Below, piece after piece: positions 15,467 to 23,762 of a DNA stretch of 64,000 bases. Positions within the stretch are counted from its first letter, which is position 1; each line of letters opens with the position of its first letter. Both the position numbers and the translations under genes were made by a program. Source of the DNA: Clostridia bacterium (GTDB lineage: Bacteria > Bacillota > Clostridia > Oscillospirales > CAG-272); contig JAGARU010000111.1 in NCBI GenBank assembly GCA_017622085.1, positions 1 to 64,000 on the forward strand, written 5' to 3'. Below the pieces are notes generated by a model. That model was not told the origin of the DNA. It saw only the letters and a list, made by a program, of their open reading frames with translations, and did no database searches.

Positions 15467-17075
15467 ATCCTTCACTTACCAGCAGGCTGATCCACAGTCG
15501 ACCTTCCCCCTCGGGCGGGGTAAGGTCGCCCGTATCCACGGCTTCCGCGTAGGAACAGGGAATAAGGCTGTAAAAATGGTTGGAAAGGAGGTTACCCATT
15601 TGTCCCTCCAGATGCTTGGGCACGAAGGGGGCGCAGTGCGCCCAGACCAGCTGCTTGACGCGGAGGAAGATGTCCTCCACCTGCCGACCAAACTCTACGG
15701 CTAAATCGTTAAGGGTTGCAAACGCCTCGCGGCCAACCGTGTGGAAGGTGGGACGGTAGCCATCCGCCGTTTTTATAAACAGCTTCTTTTCAAGAGCAAT
15801 ACTAAAGAGATACTTTTCCTCCTCGCTCAGTCCATCCACCGAGCACTCCCCGCGGGCGATGCGGCCGCTGAGGGCAAAGACCGCATCGGGCGTCTCAAAA
15901 TAGGGCGAGTCATCCGTTCCGCTCCACGTGTGGAAGAATCCCTCGGCAAAGACGCCGTCCACCTTGTGGATCGGGCCGTCATAGGGATGGTACGCTTTCC
16001 ATTGCGGACGCGGAACGGAGGGATCGTTTTCATATCCGTAGGCGATCCATTTGCCTCCGTTTGGCCGCAGAGGAATATCCGCGTATTTTATGTGAATGCT
16101 GTGACTATATTTGAAGGCTTCCAGAGCGATGACGGTGATCATGTGGATATAGACCCACAGCAGTCGCTCCCAAGAAAAGCTGCACGGGTTCAACGGCGCT
16201 CCGGTCAGGAGCTCCCGTCTTTCTTCGAGAAAGGCGGTCAACTGCTTGTAGTAATCGGGAAATACAGCCTCGCGGATCTTATCCGCAATGGCTGGATTGT
16301 CACCGGGCAGAATTACAAAATCCGTCTGGTATTTGCCTCCGGCGGTTTCCCGCAGCAGCTGATTTTCCTTCAGATATTCCACCTCATCCTCAATGTAAGG
16401 GGCAGAGATCCCCAGCTCCATGCAAAGCTCCTCTATGGAAACCGGCTTTTGATAGGCGGCCAACAAAATGTTCTGCGCGGATTTTCTTGCGGCACAGCAC
16501 ATGGGCTCACTGTTGGCTCCGGGCAGACCCGTGCAGGACATCAGCATCCGTCCCGGGCGGTAGCTTTTTTCTCCGTATTCTCTCATAAGATTCATTCCTT
16601 TCTTGATGGCGTTTCGCGCATCGTGGAGCCACCATTTGACCGTTCCCACGCTTCGTCCAAGAGCCTCGGCGATCTCCTCGCAGGACTTTTCCTCAAAGTA
16701 GTGCAAGATCACCGCCTGCCGGTAGTTCCCCGTCATGTGAGCAAGCTCCCGTCGGAGCAGGAAAATCTCCTCTTGGCGAATATAATCGTCCTCCACGTTT
16801 ACTCCATCGGATAGATAGTCCGGCAGGTAGACGGTGGTGTGGCGCTTTTTGCGGCGGAGCGCATTGTAGAACAGGTGGTTGGATACGCTCCATACAAAGG
16901 CGTTCAAATTCTCGATTGTCTTGCCCTGCTGAATGGCGCGAAGCACCGAGAGACAAATCTCTTGGGCAAGGTCCTCCGCATCCTCCGAGGTACTCATTTT
17001 AAGTCGGCAAAAGCCGTAGATCTTGGGGATCATTTCCGTCTCGAAAACGTGGAGCACCCGTTCCTTTTCCGTCAT
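15465..17075 (-). CDS. ECF-type sigma factor with long C-terminal extension (paralog 1)
   Basis: A 536-residue protein. Residues 10-75 are sigma region 2 (EDAEDLAQEICLSVLRAI, then FYNALRRKKR) and 108-162 are region 4 with the recognition helix SVGTVKWWLHDARNAIKKG. About 370 residues follow: a linker with NSEPM, a putative winged helix (about 198-255, AQNILLAAYQKPVSIEELC), then a large domain with RPNGGKWIAYG (337-347). The same architecture and motifs occur in the gene at 49379-51010. Typical ECF factors are about 170-200 residues. No anti-sigma gene is adjacent, so the extension may sense the signal itself. It is divergent from the XRE repeat regulator, sharing 225 bp. Six cysteines, two adjacent (MCCAAR), are notable. 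Confidence 0.8.
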   Translation of the reverse strand: MTEKERVLHVFETEMIPKIYGFCRLKMSTSEDAEDLAQEICLSVLRAIQQGKTIENLNAFVWSVSNHLFYNALRRKKRHTTVYLPDYLSDGVNVEDDYIRQEEIFLLRRELAHMTGNYRQAVILHYFEEKSCEEIAEALGRSVGTVKWWLHDARNAIKKGMNLMREYGEKSYRPGRMLMSCTGLPGANSEPMCCAARKSAQNILLAAYQKPVSIEELCMELGISAPYIEDEVEYLKENQLLRETAGGKYQTDFVILPGDNPAIADKIREAVFPDYYKQLTAFLEERRELLTGAPLNPCSFSWERLLWVYIHMITVIALEAFKYSHSIHIKYADIPLRPNGGKWIAYGYENDPSVPRPQWKAYHPYDGPIHKVDGVFAEGFFHTWSGTDDSPYFETPDAVFALSGRIARGECSVDGLSEEEKYLFSIALEKKLFIKTADGYRPTFHTVGREAFATLNDLAVEFGRQVEDIFLRVKQLVWAHCAPFVPKHLEGQMGNLLSNHFYSLIPCSYAEAVDTGDLTPPEGEGRLWISLLVSEG

Positions 17076-17225
17076 TTGGATGGCCTCCTTTTCATCTGAA
17101 TTTTGAAAAGCAACATGTTGTTTCGCTTATTGAGTAACCGCGGAGAGCGATTGGTTGGCAAAAATTAAAAAAGCAGAGAAAAAACTCAATCAGCCCTTGA
17201 AAATCGCCGTTCAATCGTCAATTGA

Positions 17226-17254
17226 TTGCATTTTGGGAACAATTTTGGTATAGT
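17226..17254 (+). promoter_or_regulatory. Promoter of the XRE repeat regulator
   Basis: TTGCAT and TATAGT with a 17-bp spacer, 47 bp before the ATG at 17301. No clear sigma-A promoter was found for the divergent sigma factor gene within 17076-17225. Confidence 0.65.
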
Positions 17255-17300
17255 AGGGGCAGAAAAGCTTTTCGCACCTACACAGAACAGGAGAATACGT

Positions 17301-18365
17301 ATGTTTGATATGCAAAAAATCGGTCGGAAGATCGCCACTCTCCGCAAGGCCGCCAACATGACCCAGCCGGAGCTGGCGGATCGTCTTGGCATCAGCTTTC
17401 AGGCGGTTTCCAATTGGGAGCGCGGGATCAGCATGCCCGACATTTCCAACCTGCCGGAGTTGGCTGAGATCTTCGACGTTTCCATTGACGAGCTTCTCGG
17501 ACGGGAGTCTAAGTTTATTAAGACCGTAGCCGAGGAGGGTGTAAAGGAATATTTTAAAAAGGAAGAGATCTCCCACGAGGAGCTTGGCGAGGCCATTCCC
17601 ATTCTCAAGCCGAAGCAGGTAGAGGAGGTTATGGAGCAGGTCAAGGCCACCGCACTGCCCAACGTTTCGGCGCTATTGCCCTTCCTTGATGAGGATTCCG
17701 TCCGTGAGCTGGCGGAGGAGACCTTAAAGCAGGGCGGCTCCTTGGGCCCTTTTCTGCCCTTTATGGATTCGGACGATGCTTCGTATTTTGCCGGAATCGC
17801 CTTCGATCGTGGTGAGCCCATGGGTATGTACCTGCCCTTCCTCGAGGAGGAGGATTTGGCCGAGCTCGCCAAAGCGGAGCTTGCCAAGGGTCATTCCATC
17901 TCCTCCTATCTGCCGCATTTAGACGAGGATATAATCGGCGAGCTGGCAAAGGATGAGCTCGCGCGCGGCGGAAGCGTCACCGCCTACCTGCCTCACATGG
18001 ACGAGGACGTGGTAGCCGAAATTGCCCGTCTGGAGCTTGAAAGAGGTCACTCCATTTCCTCCTATTTGCCCCACATGGATGAGGATGCCATTGCGGAGCT
18101 TGCCAAAGCCGCACTCGAAAAGGGGCACTCCATCTCCTCTTATCTGCCGCATTTAGACGAGGATATGATTGCAGAGCTTGCTAAAGCCGAGCTTGAAAAG
18201 GGTCGCTCCATTTCCAATTATCTCCCCCACATGGACGAGGATGACGTTGCTGAGCTTGCTTTTGCCGCGCTTGATAAGGGACAGGACATCAGCGCTTATC
18301 TGCCCTTTCTTGATGGCGACGTGGTTAAGGAGCTTGCCCTCCGCGCCTTCCGAAAAAAGAAATAA
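17301..18365 (+). CDS. XRE-family regulator with nine 26-residue C-terminal repeats
   Basis: A 354-residue protein with an N-terminal XRE/Cro helix-turn-helix (about 5-65: KIGRKIATLRKAANMTQPEL, then AVSNWERGISMPD). A linker (about 70-124) is followed by eight full repeats and one partial repeat of exactly 26 residues, starting at 125, 151, 177, 203, 229, 255, 281, 307 and 333. The consensus is YLPHxDEDxxAELAKxxLEKGxSIS, broken here for length into YLPHMDED, then AELAKAELEKG, then SIS. Each unit probably forms a helical hairpin, giving a solenoid as in other alpha-repeat proteins. It is highly acidic. The ATG at 17301 has an ACAGGAG site. The role of the solenoid (protein binding or sensing) is inference. 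Confidence 0.85.
   Translation: MFDMQKIGRKIATLRKAANMTQPELADRLGISFQAVSNWERGISMPDISNLPELAEIFDVSIDELLGRESKFIKTVAEEGVKEYFKKEEISHEELGEAIPILKPKQVEEVMEQVKATALPNVSALLPFLDEDSVRELAEETLKQGGSLGPFLPFMDSDDASYFAGIAFDRGEPMGMYLPFLEEEDLAELAKAELAKGHSISSYLPHLDEDIIGELAKDELARGGSVTAYLPHMDEDVVAEIARLELERGHSISSYLPHMDEDAIAELAKAALEKGHSISSYLPHLDEDMIAELAKAELEKGRSISNYLPHMDEDDVAELAFAALDKGQDISAYLPFLDGDVVKELALRAFRKKK
17673..18362 (+). repeat. 78-bp tandem repeat array inside the XRE regulator
   Basis: The coding DNA for residues 125-354 repeats with a 78-bp period. Central units share long near-identical stretches, for example around 17890-17925 and 18125-18160, which suggests recent unit duplication or gene conversion. Confidence 0.85.
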
Positions 18366-18629
18366 GCTCCGTATTGCGGAGGCGAAAAAAATCCCGGAAA
18401 AGTTTGTTGGATGCTTGTAACCGCTTTGCTGTTTGACGCTTTTTTCTTTGAGCAAACAGGCACAAAGAAAAAAGCTTTGCAAAAAAGAAATGCCGTTTCC
18501 GTGGGCTCCGCGCCCACACCCCGCAAACTTTTGAAAAAGTTTGATCAAAACTTTACGTGCACCCCGCGCCCCGAACCCGCGTGAGCTTTTTGAAAAAAGC
18601 TCAACCAAAAACGAAATGATTTTTCCCAG
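18366..18629. other. Gene-free stretch rich in short palindromes
   Basis: No gene. Hairpin-forming pieces occur at 18501-18517 (GTGGGC...GCCCAC), 18525-18542 (AAACTTTTGAAAAAGTTT) and 18584-18601 (AGCTTTTTGAAAAAAGCT). They lie next to the dispersed palindrome at 18630 and appear to be decayed intergenic repeats. Confidence 0.55.
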
Positions 18630-18690
18630 CTTCTTTCTTTTGGGGGCGCAGGGGGCCTTTCTTTTTGCAAAGAAAGGCCCCCTGCTATTC
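18630..18690 (-). repeat. Dispersed terminator-like palindrome, copy 3
   Basis: Perfect 16-bp arms (18649-18664 and 18669-18684). On the minus strand it directly follows the glycosyltransferase stop codon. Read that way it is almost identical to copy 2 at 15281-15343, including the preceding AATAG and following CCCCCAAA.GAAAGAAG. Confidence 0.9.
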
Positions 18691-19422
18691 TTATCGTTCT
18701 ACTTTCAACTTCCGCACGCGGCGCTTGATCTTCAGCATGTCGGAGAACATCTTTACGCTGTCACGCAGAATGTTGATCTTGCTCTCACGGTGGTTGATGA
18801 TCTTTACGGGCATCTCAAGGATATCCGCATTCATCTTGGTGGCGATCATCAAAACCTCAAAGTCAAAGGCAAAGCGATCCGTTTCGCAAACGGAGAAGAT
18901 CTTGCGGCCGATGTTGCCCTCAAAGCACTTAAATCCGCACTGAGAATCGCTGAGCTTAAAGCCGCCGATGGTTCCAAGGAGCTTTACGTAGGTCTTGGAG
19001 GCCAGCTTACGGATAAAGGTATAGCTTTCGTAGCCGTCCGCACCCAAGCGGCGAGAGCCGATGATCAGCTCCGGCTTCTTTTCCTCAAACAGGGCGGCCG
19101 CCTCGGCGATCACGTCCGTGCCGTAGGCCAGATCGCAGTCGGTAAAGATGACAAAATCACCTACCGTCTCGCCCACCGCATAGCGAAGAGCCGCGCCCTT
19201 GCCGCGGTTTACCTCGTATCCGATGACGCGGGCACAGTCCTCTGCACCCATCTTCTTAATTTCGTCCGCGGCCTGTGCGGCGCAATCGTCCTTTGAGCCG
19301 TCGTTGACAAAGAGGATCTCAAAGTCCTCAAAATGCTCCTTCATATAGGTTACAAGCGTCCGCACCGTGTCTCGCACGATGGAGCTTTCGTTGTACATAG
19401 GGGTGCAAAGGGAAATTTTCAT
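18691..19422 (-). CDS. Family 2 glycosyltransferase (DPM1/polyprenyl-phosphate type)
   Basis: A 243-residue GT-A fold enzyme. It has the N-terminal nucleotide-sugar motif (SLCTPMYNESSIV), FVNDGSKDD, the metal-binding acidic motif TDCDLAYG and the acceptor motif SDSQCGFK typical of dolichyl- or undecaprenyl-phosphate hexose transferases. There is no C-terminal membrane domain, so it probably works peripherally at the membrane, loading a sugar onto a polyprenyl phosphate for wall or glycoprotein synthesis. It lies 12 bp after rlmA with an AAAGGAG site, so the two are probably one operon. Confidence 0.85.
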   Translation of the reverse strand: MKISLCTPMYNESSIVRDTVRTLVTYMKEHFEDFEILFVNDGSKDDCAAQAADEIKKMGAEDCARVIGYEVNRGKGAALRYAVGETVGDFVIFTDCDLAYGTDVIAEAAALFEEKKPELIIGSRRLGADGYESYTFIRKLASKTYVKLLGTIGGFKLSDSQCGFKCFEGNIGRKIFSVCETDRFAFDFEVLMIATKMNADILEMPVKIINHRESKINILRDSVKMFSDMLKIKRRVRKLKVER

Positions 19423-19434
19423 GGTCGTTCTCCT

Positions 19435-20256
19435 TTATTTTTTGCGGAATACGAAAAAGTCCGTTTCCACTTCGGTTGTAAGAGTGTCGCAGGCGTAAAG
19501 CTTGTCCGAATCCTCCCGGGAGGTGCGGAAGTAGTAGGGCGTCATGGTGAACCAAGCGCGGATCACGTCCTTGCCCGTTACCGTGGTTACGTAGGAAACG
19601 GTCTCCCGCCGGAGCCGCTCAAAGCCCTCTAAGCTCAGATCGTTTGTTTCGTTTTCGTAGGGCGTATCGTACAAAACCTGCTTCATACCCATCAGGTGTC
19701 GCCGGCCGGCCGCGCCTACGATCAGCCGCCCACCGGGCTTCAGAATGCGCAAGAATTCCTCCCGCGCCACGGGGGCAAACAGGTTGATCACCGTGTCTGC
19801 ACAGCCGTCCTTCAGCGGCAGATCAAAGATGTTGGCAGCAAAGAAATGCAAATTGGTCTGACCCGTCCGTCGGGCGCTCTTTGCTCCATGCTCCGCCGCG
19901 TGCTTGGAGGCGTCAAAGCCGATGGCAACCTCGCATTGTTCGGCCGCCCGAGCGGTGTAAAAGCCCTCGCCGCAGCCACAGTCAACGCAAACGCCGCCCT
20001 CGCCGATCAACCGATTCAGCCCGTCGGAAATCCCGTCGTAAGCACCGGAGGCGAGAAACAGGCTCCGCGCCCGAACCATTTCCTTGGGGTCGCCGGCCAC
20101 CGCGTTGTTTTTCTTGCCGGGAGCCAGCAGGTTTACGTACCCGGCCGCCGCCACGTCAAAGGAGTGGCGGTTCTCGCAAACAAGGCTTTTCCCGCTCTCC
20201 GACAGAGCCACACAGCCACCGCAAACAGGACAGCGCAAAAGCGCAAAAACAGACAC
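19435..20256 (-). CDS. rlmA: 23S rRNA (guanine-N1)-methyltransferase, RlmA family
   Basis: A 273-residue enzyme. It has the RlmA N-terminal zinc finger (LRCPVCGG, then CENRHSFDVAAAGYVNLL) and a Rossmann methyltransferase domain with the SAM motif VCVDCGCGEGFY. RlmA enzymes methylate N1 of a guanine in hairpin 35 of 23S rRNA (G745 or G748); which one cannot be told here. I chose the GTG at 20256 because GGGAGGTGG lies directly upstream; a longer ATG-started frame would add 33 unrelated residues. Its promoter overlaps that of the divergent rlmD. Confidence 0.85.
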   Translation of the reverse strand: MSVFALLRCPVCGGCVALSESGKSLVCENRHSFDVAAAGYVNLLAPGKKNNAVAGDPKEMVRARSLFLASGAYDGISDGLNRLIGEGGVCVDCGCGEGFYTARAAEQCEVAIGFDASKHAAEHGAKSARRTGQTNLHFFAANIFDLPLKDGCADTVINLFAPVAREEFLRILKPGGRLIVGAAGRRHLMGMKQVLYDTPYENETNDLSLEGFERLRRETVSYVTTVTGKDVIRAWFTMTPYYFRTSREDSDKLYACDTLTTEVETDFFVFRKK

Positions 20257-20295
20257 GGAACCACCTCCCACAAGGCCGCCGGAGCGGCACAAATC

Positions 20296-20324
20296 TTGAC
20301 AAAAAGACACTTTTGTATTATCAT
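20296..20324 (+). promoter_or_regulatory. Promoter of rlmD
   Basis: Perfect TTGACA and TATCAT with a 17-bp spacer. The leader of about 85 bp contains a CGGCTC...GAGCCG hairpin (20358-20378) followed by a T-rich stretch, which might attenuate transcription. Confidence 0.75.
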
Positions 20325-20343
20325 GAAAATGCCATCCTATTGC

Positions 20344-20372
20344 ATTATAATCCAAATCGGCTCACTTTGCAA
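20344..20372 (-). promoter_or_regulatory. Promoter of rlmA
   Basis: Minus-strand TTGCAA and TATAAT with a 17-bp spacer. It lies downstream of the divergent rlmD promoter, so the two transcripts overlap at their 5' ends. Confidence 0.7.
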
Positions 20373-20415
20373 GAGCCGAGGCGGTTTTCTTTTAAATTGA
20401 AAGGATTAAAGAACG

Positions 20416-21765
20416 ATGAAGGAGCAATTTGCAGGACAAAAGCAGACCGTAACCGTGACGGACGTGTTGCCGGACGGCCGTGGCGTGTGTCGGGTCGACG
20501 GAGTGGTTCTCTTTGTAAGTGAGGCCGCCCCCGGGGACGTGGCGGAGGTGGAGACCGTCCGCATGAATAAGCGTTATGGCGAGGCGGAGATCCGCTGTCT
20601 GCTGACCCCCTCCCCCGATCGGGTGGAGCCTGCGTGCCCCGCCTTCGGTCGATGCGGCGGATGCGATCTTTGCCATCTGACCTACGAGCGGGAGCTGGCC
20701 GCCAAGGGCGCCGGCGTCAAAAATCTCCTTCGCAAGGCAGGCTTGGGCGATGTTCCTGTGCACCCCACCCTGACCGACGGCCGACGGGAGGCCTACCGCA
20801 ACAAGGCGGTGGTGTACCCGGCCGGAGAACGGTTCGGCTTCATGGCTAAGGAATCCCGTCGGATCGTGCCGGTGGATGCGTGCCGCCTTTTGAGCCCTGC
20901 CGTCTCTGCCCTTTGTGCTTTAGCTGCCAAAACGCTCCACACCCATGGAGAAAGCACCGCCGTCCGCGCCATCTACGTCCGCGTAGGCGAGACCACGGGG
21001 GAGGGAATGGTTTGCCTCGTATTAAAGGGCGGCTTTACCCTGTCCGACGTGAAGTATTCCGCTGAGGCCTTGTCCGCCGAGCCGAGCATCCATACGCTCC
21101 TGATCAATACGGACAGCGTGGGGGAGGGAAGTCCCGTGGGTGGAGATTACCGCCTTTTGTCCGGCGACGGCTCCGTTACGGATACCTTGGGCGGCGTCAC
21201 CTTCCGGATCAGCGCCCCGGCCTTTTATCAGGTCAATCCTTCCTGCACGGAGCTACTTTACGGTAAGGTGGATCAGTACGCCGAGATCGCTCCCGGCGAC
21301 ACCGTGGCCGACCTGTATTGCGGCGTGGGAACCATCGGTATGTATCTGGCTCATCGCCATCCGGACGCCCGATTCGTCGGTGTGGAGATCGTGCCGGAGG
21401 CCATTGAGGATGCCAAGGCCAACGCCAAGGCCAACGGCTTGACCAACGTAGAATATTTCTGCGGCGATGCCGGTGCCTTTGACCGCGCGGTGGACGTAGC
21501 TGTGGTGGACCCGCCCCGAAAGGGCCTGTCTCACCCCATGCTGAACGCCCTGCTTCGCTTGTCTCCCCGTCGCATTGTCTACGTTTCCTGCGACCCCGCC
21601 ACCATGGCGCGGGACGTGGCCTACCTCACCGCTAACGGCTATGAGACAACCGAGGTAACGCCGGTTAATATGTTCCCGTCGACCAGGCACGTTGAGAGCG
21701 TCGTGTGTCTCATACGCACGTTTGACAAGGATTGTATTGTGGCGCGCACGCTTGAAAGAAAGTGA
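20416..21765 (+). CDS. rlmD: 23S rRNA (uracil-C5)-methyltransferase, RlmD/RumA family
   Basis: A 449-residue enzyme: TRAM RNA-binding domain (about 8-62), Fe-S cluster cysteines 74, 80, 83 and 156, and a SAM-dependent methyltransferase domain. SAM motif VADLYCGVGTIGMYLA, the catalytic cysteine in VSCDPATMARD, and the catalytic base region FPSTRHVESVV are all present. The family methylates U1939 (RlmD), U747 (RlmC) or both (RlmCD) of 23S rRNA; sequence alone does not separate these. A TRAM-less paralog lies at 26242-27387. The next gene starts 6 bp after the stop. Confidence 0.9.
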   Translation: MKEQFAGQKQTVTVTDVLPDGRGVCRVDGVVLFVSEAAPGDVAEVETVRMNKRYGEAEIRCLLTPSPDRVEPACPAFGRCGGCDLCHLTYERELAAKGAGVKNLLRKAGLGDVPVHPTLTDGRREAYRNKAVVYPAGERFGFMAKESRRIVPVDACRLLSPAVSALCALAAKTLHTHGESTAVRAIYVRVGETTGEGMVCLVLKGGFTLSDVKYSAEALSAEPSIHTLLINTDSVGEGSPVGGDYRLLSGDGSVTDTLGGVTFRISAPAFYQVNPSCTELLYGKVDQYAEIAPGDTVADLYCGVGTIGMYLAHRHPDARFVGVEIVPEAIEDAKANAKANGLTNVEYFCGDAGAFDRAVDVAVVDPPRKGLSHPMLNALLRLSPRRIVYVSCDPATMARDVAYLTANGYETTEVTPVNMFPSTRHVESVVCLIRTFDKDCIVARTLERK

Positions 21766-21771
21766 GGGTAT

Positions 21772-22437
21772 ATGATCCATATTTTACTGGAAGGATATAA
21801 CATCGATGCCCCGTGGCTCTACGACGAGCTGAAGCAATACATAAAGCCGGAGCACCGGGTGGCCGTCATTGCCTTTTCGTTTCGGGAGAGCCGCGTGCGC
21901 TCCCTTGAGGACTGGAAGACCTTGTACAGCCGGGAACGGGGCAAGTTCTACGGCGGCATCGTGGGCGGCCTTGCGGCCTATGGAATCGCGGAAGAACAGG
22001 TTACGTTTCTCAACTATTTTACCGATACGAAGGAATCCGCCCGAATCATCATCGAACGTGCGGATATCCTCTATTTTCTCGGCGGACTGCCGGATCAAAT
22101 GATGGAGCGCATCCGGGAGTTTGAGCTGGGTGACTCCCTGATGCACCACAAGGGAATCGTAATGGGCTATAGCGCCGGCGCCTTGGTTCAGCTGGCGGAG
22201 TACCATCTTTCGCCCGACGAGGATTATCCGGAGTTCGCGTATCATGAGGGCTTGCCTTATCTGAGCGACTTTTATCTGGAAGTACATTACGAAAATACCG
22301 ACGCTCAGAACTCTGCCATTCAAAGGATTCTCGCCGAGCGCAAGAAGCCCGTCTACGCCACTGCCTGTATGCAGGGAGCGATCCTTGTTGAGGACGGGGC
22401 GGTCAAGCTGCTGGGCGACGTGAAGAAATATATATAG
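21772..22437 (+). CDS. Peptidase S51/dipeptidase E-like, class I amidotransferase fold
   Basis: A 221-residue protein with the nucleophile elbow GYSAGA, as in peptidase E (aspartyl dipeptidase, family S51) and cyanophycinase, and the glycine-rich FLGGLPDQM segment before it. The family cleaves N-terminal Asp-X dipeptides with a Ser-His-Glu type site; the His partner may be in EVHYENTDA. It follows rlmD by 6 bp and is probably co-transcribed. The ribosome binding site is GTGAGGG. Substrate unknown. Confidence 0.75.
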   Translation: MIHILLEGYNIDAPWLYDELKQYIKPEHRVAVIAFSFRESRVRSLEDWKTLYSRERGKFYGGIVGGLAAYGIAEEQVTFLNYFTDTKESARIIIERADILYFLGGLPDQMMERIREFELGDSLMHHKGIVMGYSAGALVQLAEYHLSPDEDYPEFAYHEGLPYLSDFYLEVHYENTDAQNSAIQRILAERKKPVYATACMQGAILVEDGAVKLLGDVKKYI

Positions 22438-22442
22438 CGGGT

Positions 22443-22745
22443 TTGTCAAGCGCCTTGCGCGTTGTGAATTGTTGCATATTATCTACTTGGGATGATGCAA
22501 AAACATCAGGGACAGGAAAAGTGGAAACACACTTTTTGCCAAGCACTAGCGCAAAAAAGACAAAAAGTGTGAAAACTGGAGAAAAAGGGTGGTTTGGAAT
22601 TGAAAAAACTAAAACTGTTGAGGACGGTTTCTTAGTGGATGACATTTTTGCAGAGATGGTAGAGGAATATTGTCAAGCATATTCGAAATTTTTAAGTTTA
22701 GGAGAAGAGAAATATCGGTTAATGCTAAGCATTACCTTTAGTTGA
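22443..22745 (+). pseudogene. Possible truncated gene remnant, A/T-rich
   Basis: A 100-codon frame is open from a TTG and has no ribosome binding site. Its second half (GWFGIEKTKTVEDGF, then DDIFAEMVEEYCQAYSKF) reads like a real acidic helical protein, while the first half is rich in Lys, Ser and Thr. The DNA is more A/T-rich than the flanks. It is most likely a 5'-truncated remnant; a small hypothetical gene cannot be excluded. No family recognised. Confidence 0.3.
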
Positions 22746-22759
22746 AAGGAGTCTACATT

Positions 22760-23200
22760 ATGGCCAATCGTTCTTCCACGGTGCCCTTGGGAATGCTGTT
22801 CTATAAGTTCCATTGCCACAAGTGTGGGGAAAAGCTGGTGCGAAGTCCGCGGACGCGCACGGTGAAGCCGGGAGACCCCGATTATGCCGAGCATAGTCGT
22901 TTGGGGGCGCACAGTCACTTCATAGGAGACGTGGAGCTGACGGAATACTGCTTTAAGTGTTTGTCCTGTGATACTTTTGCAGAGTACGAGGAGCAATGTG
23001 TTCTTTCCATCATTCAAAAGAAGCTGGGCCGCGCGGTGCTCTCTGCGGATGATATAAAAGAAAACAGGGAGACTGCGCAAAAAACGCTTCAAAAAAGGCG
23101 ATCCGTCTACCATTGTTGCTTGCGCCTGCTTACTCTTGTTGCGCTCCTTTTGGCACTCTATTTTGTCCTCAAGGCCAATGGATTTGAGATACATTTTTGA
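22760..23200 (+). CDS. Zinc-ribbon protein with C-terminal membrane helix (paralog A)
   Basis: A 146-residue protein: N-terminal cysteine pair CHKCGEK, second set CFKCLSC after about 50 residues, an acidic/basic helical region, and a C-terminal transmembrane helix (RLLTLVALLLALYFVL). The gene at 23278-23709 has the same plan and start motif (PxGMLxxxxxCHKCG), so they are tandem paralogs. The ATG at 22760 is chosen for GAAAGGAGTC upstream. Function unknown. Confidence 0.7.
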   Translation: MANRSSTVPLGMLFYKFHCHKCGEKLVRSPRTRTVKPGDPDYAEHSRLGAHSHFIGDVELTEYCFKCLSCDTFAEYEEQCVLSIIQKKLGRAVLSADDIKENRETAQKTLQKRRSVYHCCLRLLTLVALLLALYFVLKANGFEIHF

Positions 23201-23225
23201 CAAAATGAATACCTATATAATTCTC

Positions 23226-23249
23226 AACGCGGCAAGGAACGCCTGCCGC
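23226..23249 (+). repeat. 24-bp hairpin repeat, copy 1
   Basis: AACGCGGCAAGGAACGCCTG followed by CCGC occurs identically at 23763-23786. GCGGCA and TGCCGC pair as a hairpin. It sits 28 bp before the start codon of the second zinc-ribbon gene. Confidence 0.85.
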
Positions 23250-23277
23250 ATTGATGAGGGAAGAAAGGGGAAAAACG

Positions 23278-23709
23278 ATGAAGGGCTATTACTCCAGCAT
23301 CCCGTGGGGGATGCTGCTCCGACGGCATTATTGCCATAAATGCGGTGCTCGATTGCGAAAGGATTCCAGCATACGAATTGTTACTCCCTACGACAAGGAT
23401 TATGCGGAATACAGCACGTGGCGCACCGGAAACCGATTGACCGTCGTGACAGATGGTGACATTCAAGTGAAGGAATACCATTTTAAATGCCCGGATTGTC
23501 AGACGATTATCAAATATCCGGAGCAGCAGGTATTACGTAAAATCCAGAAAAAGCGAGGATCTCGGATTCTTTCTACGCAAGAGCAGGAGGAAGACCGGGC
23601 TTGGGCGGAAAATCGCATCAGTACAGAAAAAATGATAAAGGAAATGCTATGGATTCTTTTGTGCATTACGCCCCTGCTTATCGCGATTATACGGGACTTG
23701 ATCGAATAA
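23278..23709 (+). CDS. Zinc-ribbon protein with C-terminal membrane helix (paralog B)
   Basis: A 143-residue protein paralogous to the preceding gene: CHKCGAR near the N terminus, CPDCQ about 55 residues later, a charged helical region and a C-terminal membrane helix (ILLCITPLLIAIIRDLIE). The ATG at 23278 has AAAGGGG upstream; the short stretch before it holds the 24-bp hairpin repeat. Function unknown. Confidence 0.7.
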   Translation: MKGYYSSIPWGMLLRRHYCHKCGARLRKDSSIRIVTPYDKDYAEYSTWRTGNRLTVVTDGDIQVKEYHFKCPDCQTIIKYPEQQVLRKIQKKRGSRILSTQEQEEDRAWAENRISTEKMIKEMLWILLCITPLLIAIIRDLIE

Positions 23710-23762
23710 GAATACGGCCAAGTTCCGACAAATACACATCGATGTGACGATCGGACCGTTTG

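Noticed and set aside
17673..18362. Repeat array considered as a CRISPR-like array
   Set aside because: The 78-bp period is fully coding, has no spacer/repeat division and encodes regular 26-residue units.
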